DNA of 47,129 nt from Gammaproteobacteria bacterium (GTDB taxonomy: Bacteria > Pseudomonadota > Gammaproteobacteria > UBA4575), in contig JABDMD010000152.1 in the NCBI GenBank assembly GCA_013001685.1, positions 1 through 47,129 of the forward strand, given 5' to 3'. Position 1 is the first letter of the stretch. Each line of letters starts with the position of its first letter. The notes below the pieces were generated by a model. That model did not search any database, was not told where the DNA came from, and worked only from the letters and a program-made list of their open reading frames with translations. Below are positions 42,606-47,129 of the stretch, one piece after another. The translations under genes and the position numbers were made by a program.

Positions 42606-42620
42606 GGGAATGAAACTTGC
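42606..42620 (+). promoter_or_regulatory. Candidate sigma-54 promoter of the binding-protein unit
   Basis: GGGAATG-N4-TTGC followed by T has GG and GC at the right distance, but T1 is G and C4 is A, so this is the weakest of the sigma-54 calls. It would give a leader of about 215 bases before the binding protein, containing the small ORF. Confidence 0.55.
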
Positions 42621-42678
42621 TTAATTCTAAAGTTAAAGCAGTTTCTTGCATTGCTGGTTATGTATTAAGAAATCTTTC

Positions 42679-42825
42679 ATGAGAAAACGTACTCCTTCTC
42701 TTGGTTTGAAATATAAGACTAGCGATGCAGAGAAACTGTTTGTATTGAATGAAGACAAAGAAAATATAATTTTAATATTCTTGCTTTTGTTTTTTTATAG
42801 TTTCGCTATGAAAATATTGAAGTAA
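42679..42825 (+). CDS. Possible 48-residue membrane peptide
   Basis: This short ORF starts MRKRTPSLGLKYKTSDAEKL and has a hydrophobic C-terminal half (IILIFLLLFFYSFAM), suggesting a single membrane helix with a positively charged N-terminus. It lies inside the predicted long leader of the binding-protein mRNA, ending 20 bases before that gene. The ribosome site is poor, so it may be untranslated. It is too short for most gene finders. No family recognised. Confidence 0.35.
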   Translation: MRKRTPSLGLKYKTSDAEKLFVLNEDKENIILIFLLLFFYSFAMKILK

Positions 42826-42845
42826 TTATTTTGGAGGAGAATGTA

Positions 42846-44267
42846 ATGAAGTTTTTAAACTTAAAGAGATCAATGTTGCTAGCAATATCTTTTGCAGCAC
42901 TATTGGTTAGTCCTTTAGCTGTTTTTGCAGAGGAACAAATGTATATCCCCATACCTAGCTATCGCGTTGGTCCTTATGCTGCAGGTGGCACCGGTTATTA
43001 CGGAGGAATTCTAGATTATTACAATCTAATGAATATTCGTGATGGTGGAGTCGGTGGAGTTAAACTCATTTGGTCTGAATGTGAAACAGAGTACGCAGTT
43101 GAAAGAGGCGTTGAATGTTATAAGCGTATGAAAGACAGAGAAGGTGGGGCCCTGTTTTTTGATCCTCTTAGTGTAGGTATTGCTATTGCATTAAATGAAG
43201 TGGTTCGTGCTGATAAAATTCCTATGATTACCGTGAATCATGGTATGAGTGAAACAATCGATGGCGAAGTATTTCCTTATGTGTTTCCCTTAGGTATGGG
43301 TGTACCGGATGAATACAATGCAACAGTACGTTTTATGGCGCATTTAGAATCAGGTGAAGATCCTAATACCGTAGATCTTAAGAAAGCATTAACTGGTAAG
43401 AAAGTAGTTACTGTTTACCATGGATCTCCATATGGAAAAGAAGCACTTGGCTATATGGATCAAATGGGAGAAGAGTACGGATTTGAGCATCACAAAATTG
43501 AGGTACCTCATCCAGGTAATGAGCAACAGTCACAGTGGATTAAAATACGTAAAATTAAACCAGACTTTGTATTTTTGCGAGGTTGGGGGGTGATGAACCC
43601 TGTTGCCATGCAATCTGCGGCACGTATTGGTTTTCCTGTAAATCGTTTAATCGGAAATATTTGGAGTAATTCAGATGAAGATGTTCGACCAGCAGGTAAA
43701 GCTGCACATGGTTATCAGGCCATAACAACCCACCCAGCGGGTATTTTCACAGAAGTTCAAGATGAGATTATTAAAACGGTTTACAAAGCAGGAAAAGGTG
43801 ATTTGCAAGATCAGAGTCGTTTAGGAAGTGTATATCACAACTTAGGCATTACTGCTGGAATCATGCATGTCGAAGCAATAAAGAATGCTCAAAAACGTTG
43901 GGGCAATATTGCGTTGTCTGCTGAACAAGTGCGTTGGGGCTTTGAGAATATTCACTTTGATGAAGCGCGTATAAAAGAGTTAGGCGCTGAAGGTTTACTA
44001 GCTCCAATGTTAGTAACTTGCAAAGACCATGTGGGTGGGCATAACTCTAAATTCCAAAAGTACAATTTTGAAACACGTAAGTGGGAAATTGTAACACCTT
44101 GGATTAAGAGTCAAGCACCAACTGATGCGTTATATGAGTCAGCAGAGAAATATCGAGTTGATAATAAGATAGAGAAGCGTAATTGTGATGATCCTAACGA
44201 TCGTGATAATTGGACATTATCTGGCGATCAACCTGCTGCGCCAGCAGAGGTAAGTACTTGGAATTAA
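42846..44267 (+). CDS. Periplasmic substrate-binding protein, branched-chain amino acid/urea ABC type
   Basis: The 473-residue product has a Sec signal peptide (about 1-28, hydrophobic core then AVFA-E) and a type I periplasmic-binding fold of the LivK/UrtA class (YRVGPYAAGGTGYYGGILDYYNLMNIRDGGVGGVKLIWSECETEYAVERGVECYKRM). Its ligand cannot be read from sequence. No permease or ATPase gene is adjacent, so it either works with a transporter encoded elsewhere or serves as a sensor. Sharing the dyad and a sigma-54 promoter with ribBA-sfnG suggests an organosulfur or related substrate. The ATG is preceded by a very strong GGAGGAG; an upstream TTG (42831) is rejected because it would place the ribosome site inside the coding region. 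Confidence 0.87.
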   Translation: MKFLNLKRSMLLAISFAALLVSPLAVFAEEQMYIPIPSYRVGPYAAGGTGYYGGILDYYNLMNIRDGGVGGVKLIWSECETEYAVERGVECYKRMKDREGGALFFDPLSVGIAIALNEVVRADKIPMITVNHGMSETIDGEVFPYVFPLGMGVPDEYNATVRFMAHLESGEDPNTVDLKKALTGKKVVTVYHGSPYGKEALGYMDQMGEEYGFEHHKIEVPHPGNEQQSQWIKIRKIKPDFVFLRGWGVMNPVAMQSAARIGFPVNRLIGNIWSNSDEDVRPAGKAAHGYQAITTHPAGIFTEVQDEIIKTVYKAGKGDLQDQSRLGSVYHNLGITAGIMHVEAIKNAQKRWGNIALSAEQVRWGFENIHFDEARIKELGAEGLLAPMLVTCKDHVGGHNSKFQKYNFETRKWEIVTPWIKSQAPTDALYESAEKYRVDNKIEKRNCDDPNDRDNWTLSGDQPAAPAEVSTWN

Positions 44268-44338
44268 TTTGTTTCAAGTAAATAGTTAAAATATGTTTTA
44301 GATTTTAAGTATCTTTAAAGCGTATTAGATATGTAAAG

Positions 44339-44406
44339 AGCAAAAGGCAAGCCGGATTACACGGAGGTAAGTAGTTACAAGGAAGTGCGTCCGGTTTCAT
44401 TTTGCT
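44339..44406 (+). terminator. Long nested hairpin after the binding-protein gene
   Basis: AGCAAAA (44339-44345) pairs with TTTTGCT (44400-44406). Inside, CCGGA pairs with TCCGG, CAC with GTG and GTAA with TTAC, separated by purine-rich internal loops. It could be a terminator, or a structured 3'-UTR RNA. It lies upstream of the predicted ribBA transcription start, so it is not part of that leader. It does not match the FMN riboswitch. Confidence 0.45.
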
Positions 44407-44426
44407 ACACGCAAATATTGTTTCAT

Positions 44427-44461
44427 ATTGAACTATGTTTCATTTAGAAACATAGTTCAAT
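44427..44461. promoter_or_regulatory. Perfect 35-base palindrome containing dyad element C
   Basis: ATTGAACTATGTTTC and GAAACATAGTTCAAT are exact 15-base arms around ATTTA. The central 17 bases (44437-44453, GTTTCATTTAGAAACAT) match elements A and B. Two further GTTTCAT copies lie at 44394 and 44420. It is centred about 84 bases before the sigma-54 GG at 44528. As DNA it suits a dimeric enhancer-binding protein; as RNA it could also form a strong hairpin ending the upstream transcript. Confidence 0.75.
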
Positions 44462-44526
44462 CTCATTTATCTTCCTGAAAAATAATTAATTTTTATAAAT
44501 CAACGTTTTATATATCTGTATCAAAT

Positions 44527-44541
44527 TGGCATAATTGATGC
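44527..44541 (+). promoter_or_regulatory. Candidate sigma-54 promoter of ribBA and sfnG
   Basis: TGGCATA-N4-ATGC followed by T has GG/GC spacing exact and one mismatch in the -12 box (A for T). Transcription would start about 35 bases before the ribBA GTG. Confidence 0.7.
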
Positions 44542-44587
44542 TTCTAAATATTAAAATATTTTAAAAATTTCGATAGAGTTATGACCT

Positions 44588-45814
44588 GTGACAGAAGTTA
44601 AATTCAACACGATTTCTGAGGCACTTATTGATTTGCGTAGGGGCAAATTAATAATCGTTGTGGATGATGAGGCCCGTGAAAATGAAGGAGACTTCATTGG
44701 TGCTGCTGATAAATGCACACCTGAAATGATTAACTTCATGTCTACACACGGCAGAGGTTTAATTTGCACCGCGATAACAGAGCAACGTGCGAATGAATTA
44801 AATTTAGACCTGATGGTGGCCGATAAGGATAACGATTCCTTGCATGCAACTCCCTTTACAACATCAGTAGATTTTAAACATGGAACCACTACAGGAATCT
44901 CTGCAGCAGATCGATCGAAAACAGTTAAAGGCTTAGCAGATTCACGTATTGAAGCGGATAATTTTTCGCGTCCCGGCCATATATTTCCATTGCGTGCTGT
45001 AGAAGGAGGGGTGTTTACCCGTAACGGGCATACTGAAGCCGCAGTAGATTTAATGGACTTAGCAGGCTTGCAAAAAGCGGGTGTGCTATGCGAAATTATG
45101 AATAAAGATGGAACCATGGCGCGTCTTGAAGACTTAGCAGAAATTGCGAATACGCATGGGTTGAAACTTATCAGTATTAAAGATTTGATCGAATATAAAT
45201 TACGCTATGAGTCTAGAGTTGAGCGGGTAGTCACTGTGCAATTGCCCACGAAATGGGGAGAATTTGAACTGGTTGCATTCCGTGATGTGTATACAAATAA
45301 GGAACATTTAGCCATTGTTAAAGGTTCTTGGGGAAAGGATGACGATGTAGTGGTACGCATTCATTCGGAATGTTTAACGGGTGATGTATTAGGTTCCTTG
45401 CGTTGCGATTGCGGTGATCAAATTGAAGCTTCATTGAAAATTATTAACGATCATGGTTCAGGTGTCGTTCTTTACATGCGTGAAGAAGGTAGAGGAATAG
45501 GATTATTAAATAAATTAAAAGCGTATTCATTGCAAGAATGTGGTCTAGATACCGTTCAGGCAAATCGAGCCCTTGGGTTTGATGCTGATCATCGCGATTA
45601 CACTGTTGCTGCGCATATTTTAAGTGCACTAAATATAGAGCGTATCCAACTACTTACCAATAACGTTAATAAATGCAGCTGGATGGATACGCATGGAATT
45701 AAGTGCACTAAAAGAATTCCAGTCTTATCGACTAGAGAAGATCACGAATACCGAAGAAAATACTTGAATACAAAAAAAGAAAAAATGGGTCACGTCATAC
45801 CTATGAAAAAATAA
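44588..45814 (+). CDS. ribBA: RibBA: 3,4-dihydroxy-2-butanone-4-phosphate synthase / GTP cyclohydrolase II
   Basis: RibBA (408 residues) starts both branches of riboflavin synthesis. Residues 1-200 are the RibB domain (VVDDEARENEGDFIGAA, ..HGRGLIC, RPGHIFPLRAVEGGVFTRNGHTEAAVDL). Residues 205-400 are the RibA domain with the zinc cysteines in HSECLTGDVLGSLRCDCGDQ and the catalytic REEGRGIGL. Both active sites look complete. The C-terminal LLTNNVNKCSWMDTHGIKCTKRIPV replaces the commoner NNPxK-x-x-x-L segment. The GTG start follows AGAG; the ATG at 44581 is out of frame. Its position before an FMNH2-dependent monooxygenase suggests dedicated cofactor supply rather than housekeeping synthesis. 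Confidence 0.93.
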   Translation: MTEVKFNTISEALIDLRRGKLIIVVDDEARENEGDFIGAADKCTPEMINFMSTHGRGLICTAITEQRANELNLDLMVADKDNDSLHATPFTTSVDFKHGTTTGISAADRSKTVKGLADSRIEADNFSRPGHIFPLRAVEGGVFTRNGHTEAAVDLMDLAGLQKAGVLCEIMNKDGTMARLEDLAEIANTHGLKLISIKDLIEYKLRYESRVERVVTVQLPTKWGEFELVAFRDVYTNKEHLAIVKGSWGKDDDVVVRIHSECLTGDVLGSLRCDCGDQIEASLKIINDHGSGVVLYMREEGRGIGLLNKLKAYSLQECGLDTVQANRALGFDADHRDYTVAAHILSALNIERIQLLTNNVNKCSWMDTHGIKCTKRIPVLSTREDHEYRRKYLNTKKEKMGHVIPMKK

Positions 45815-45892
45815 AGAATTCAAAATAAAGATTGGTTATAAAAAGTATAATATTTGAGTATTTTATTGAGAAAATGAAAAGGAGTAGATGGA

Positions 45893-46081
45893 ATGGCTGA
45901 TAATGAAGATTTTGGTCTTAAGGACTTAACTGCTGAGATGATAAAAACTGTTAGGAATGAAACAAGAGCAGGAACTATCGATTGCCGTGATGCCCTAATT
46001 GAAAGTAAAGGTGACACCGATAAAGCTATCGAAATATTAAAAGAAAAAGGAATTGGTACGCCTAAAAAAGTATGGACTTAA
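45893..46081 (+). CDS. Free-standing EF-Ts N-terminal (UBA-like, TS-N) domain protein
   Basis: The 62-residue product corresponds to the N-terminal TS-N/UBA-like domain of elongation factor Ts (LTAEMIKTVRNETRAGTIDCRDALIESKGDTDKAIEILKEKGI matches the R-x-x-T-x-AG-x-x-DC-x-x-AL-x-x-x-x-GD-x-x-x-A-x-x-x-L pattern). The nucleotide-exchange core is absent. The frame ends cleanly and AAGGAG lies eight bases before the ATG, so this is not a fragment produced by frameshift. In EF-Ts this domain binds EF-Tu; why a lone copy sits between ribBA and a monooxygenase gene is unknown. It could be an adaptor or folding aid. Confidence 0.85.
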   Translation: MADNEDFGLKDLTAEMIKTVRNETRAGTIDCRDALIESKGDTDKAIEILKEKGIGTPKKVWT

Positions 46082-46105
46082 TAATAATGCCTTTTGCAGC
46101 ATGCG

Positions 46106-46143
46106 CATCTAACTTTATAAAGGGAACTCTGAACAGTTAGATG
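46106..46143 (+). repeat. Inverted repeat between the TS-N gene and sfnG
   Basis: CATCTAACT (46106-46114) and AGTTAGATG (46135-46143) are perfect 9-base arms with a 20-base loop, lying in the 105-base gap. No T-run follows, so it is more likely an mRNA processing or stability element than a terminator. Confidence 0.55.
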
Positions 46144-46186
46144 AGAAATAAATATTTAATTAAATAAGAGAATTGAGGTTATAAAA

Positions 46187-47129
46187 ATGGCAACATATCC
46201 TAAATTATTAAAAAATTCGGAAAATCCGTTAAAACCATCCGCTTGGATGGAGTCGGATCAAATCGAGTTTGCTTATTGGGTACCCAATATTTCTGGAGGA
46301 TTGGTAATAACAACATTACCGATGGATACAGATTGGACACCAGAAGCAAATATCAAATATGCACAAGATGCAGAAGAAGTTGGTTTTGCAACAGCACTTG
46401 CACAAACTCGTTGGTTTGCTAGTTATGGTGCGGATCATCAGCATGAGGCATTTACCATCGCAAATGTAATATTGCAGCATACTAAAAAGATTGAAGTGAT
46501 TACTGCTGTGCATCCAGGTCTTTGGCATCCAGCAATTGTTGCAAAAATGCAGGCTTCATTGGATGTATGTAGTCAAGGCAGAACTTCAATCAATATAGTC
46601 AGTGGGTGGTTTAAAGGTGAGTTCACCGGATACGGATTGCCTTGGCTTGAGCACACAGAGCGATATCGTAGATCAGAAGAGTTTATCCGCATTATGAAAG
46701 GTATGTGGACAGAAGAAGAATACACCATGTATGGCGATTTCTATCAAATTAATGGAGCGCCGATGCTGCCTAAGCCTTTACATAGGGTAACAGTATTCCA
46801 AGGTGGTAACTCTAAGGATGCAAGACGTTTGGCAGGTAGAGTAACGGATGTGCTATTTATGAATGGCAATACTAATAAAGGCTTTAAAGAAATTATGGAT
46901 GATTCGCATGCTTCTGCGGTAGAAAGTGGTAGAGATCCGAGTGAGCTTCAATTTGGTGCGAATGGTTTTTGTATTGTTCGCGACACCATGGAAGAAGCAA
47001 CCGATACCTTGCGTGAAATTATCGTCAATGCTGATGTAGAAGCGGTTAAGGGTTTCGGTGAAGCGGTTAAGAATGCTGGACGATCCTCAGCAGAAGGTGA
47101 AGGCATGTGGGCGAATTCATCATTTGAAG
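46187..47129 (+). CDS. sfnG: SfnG-type FMNH2-dependent dimethylsulfone monooxygenase (3' end outside window)
   Basis: 314 codons are present and the frame runs off the window without a stop. The product is a bacterial luciferase-fold monooxygenase. The order of motifs follows SfnG closely: FAYWVPNISGGLVI, SYGADHQHEAFTIAN, INIVSGWFKGEF, LPWLEHTERYRRSEEFIR, GDFYQING, VFQGGNSKDARRLAGRVTD and AEGEGMWANSSFE. SfnG converts dimethylsulfone to methanesulfinate and formaldehyde with FMNH2 and O2. Compared with SfnG, the N-terminus is about 25 residues longer. GAGGT is seven bases before the ATG. The flavin reductase at 40011 and RibBA upstream would supply FMNH2. Family assignment is confident; the substrate is inferred. 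Confidence 0.87.
   Translation, partial: MATYPKLLKNSENPLKPSAWMESDQIEFAYWVPNISGGLVITTLPMDTDWTPEANIKYAQDAEEVGFATALAQTRWFASYGADHQHEAFTIANVILQHTKKIEVITAVHPGLWHPAIVAKMQASLDVCSQGRTSINIVSGWFKGEFTGYGLPWLEHTERYRRSEEFIRIMKGMWTEEEYTMYGDFYQINGAPMLPKPLHRVTVFQGGNSKDARRLAGRVTDVLFMNGNTNKGFKEIMDDSHASAVESGRDPSELQFGANGFCIVRDTMEEATDTLREIIVNADVEAVKGFGEAVKNAGRSSAEGEGMWANSSFE

Larger units (their letters stand above)
42352..42845 (+). other. 494-base region upstream of the binding-protein gene
   Basis: It contains AT-rich sequence after the regulator gene, dyad element B (42538-42554), a candidate sigma-54 promoter (42606-42620), a 48-codon ORF (42679-42825), and a strong GGAGGAG ribosome site at 42833-42839. No G+C-rich terminator follows the regulator gene. 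Confidence 0.6.
44268..44587 (+). other. 320-base region between the binding-protein gene and ribBA
   Basis: In order it holds the nested hairpin (44339-44406), three GTTTCAT repeats, the 35-base palindrome (44427-44461) and the sigma-54 promoter candidate (44527-44541). The rest is AT-rich, with no ORF of note. Confidence 0.65.

Noticed and set aside
44339-44587. FMN riboswitch before ribBA
   Set aside because: None of the conserved RFN-element boxes are present, and the predicted sigma-54 start leaves a leader of only about 35 bases.
44799-44826. TAAATTTA and GCCGATAA inside ribBA, resembling a sigma-28 promoter
   Set aside because: The spacer is 12 rather than 11 bases, the -35 lacks the G, and it lies within the ribBA coding region, where the bases are explained by codons.
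44551-45117. 188-codon open frame antisense to ribBA
   Set aside because: It lies opposite conserved RibB motifs and has no recognisable domain.

Overview
This window is AT-rich chromosomal DNA that most likely comes from a gammaproteobacterium with a polar flagellum. The evidence is a Pseudomonas/Vibrio-type flagellar locus with a FleQ-FleS-FleR hierarchy, FlhF and FlhG, and sigma-54 and sigma-28 promoters. Two-thirds of the window (about 1-32 kb) is this locus, nearly all on the + strand. The remainder holds signalling genes (c-di-GMP, HDOD, a K+ channel) and a small sulfur/flavin module.

Layout. 1-5.8 kb: end of flgH, then flgI, flgJ, flgK, flgL. 5.9-10.1 kb: sigma-28 promoter, fliC, flaG, sigma-54 promoter, fliD, fliS, a FliT-like chaperone. 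10.5-14.3 kb: a FleQ homologue lacking its N-terminal domain, then fleS-fleR behind a sigma-54 promoter. 14.4-21.3 kb: fliE-fliF-fliG-fliH-fliI-fliJ-fliK. 21.4-31.9 kb: a textbook sigma-54 promoter, then fliL-M-N-O-P-Q-R-flhB-flhA-flhF-flhG-fliA. 31.9-32.9 kb: a 56-residue ORF, a DUF2802 gene and a small Cys-rich ORF. The cheYZAB/motCD/cheW block that usually sits between fliA and the DUF2802 gene is absent. 32.9-36.3 kb: an exact sigma-28 promoter before a voltage-sensor K+ channel gene and a PAS-GGDEF-EAL gene. 36.4-38.9 kb: tandem HDOD paralogues, the first with a GGDEF domain. 39.0-40.0 kb: a shortened NAD-binding protein and an excisionase-like HTH protein.

40.0-47.1 kb is the most interesting part. 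It contains a flavin reductase (- strand), a divergent REC-AAA+-HTH sigma-54 activator, an orphan periplasmic binding protein, RibBA, a free-standing EF-Ts N-terminal domain, and the start of an FMNH2-dependent monooxygenase of the SfnG (dimethylsulfone monooxygenase) type that runs off the window. Three transcription units here (flavin reductase, binding protein, ribBA-sfnG) each have a candidate sigma-54 promoter. Each also has, about 60-85 bp upstream of it, a copy of a 17-bp dyad (consensus GTWTCRTWWAGAAACAT). I infer a single enhancer-controlled regulon that makes FMN, reduces it and uses it to oxidise an organosulfur compound. Its likely regulator is the local activator, whose receiver domain has an altered acidic pocket.

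Operation as a whole: FleQ (class I) is expected to activate fleSR and fli/flh promoters with sigma-54, FleR to activate fliD and others, and FliA to switch on fliC and, here, the K+ channel/c-di-GMP unit. No rRNA, tRNA, CRISPR array or transposable element was seen.
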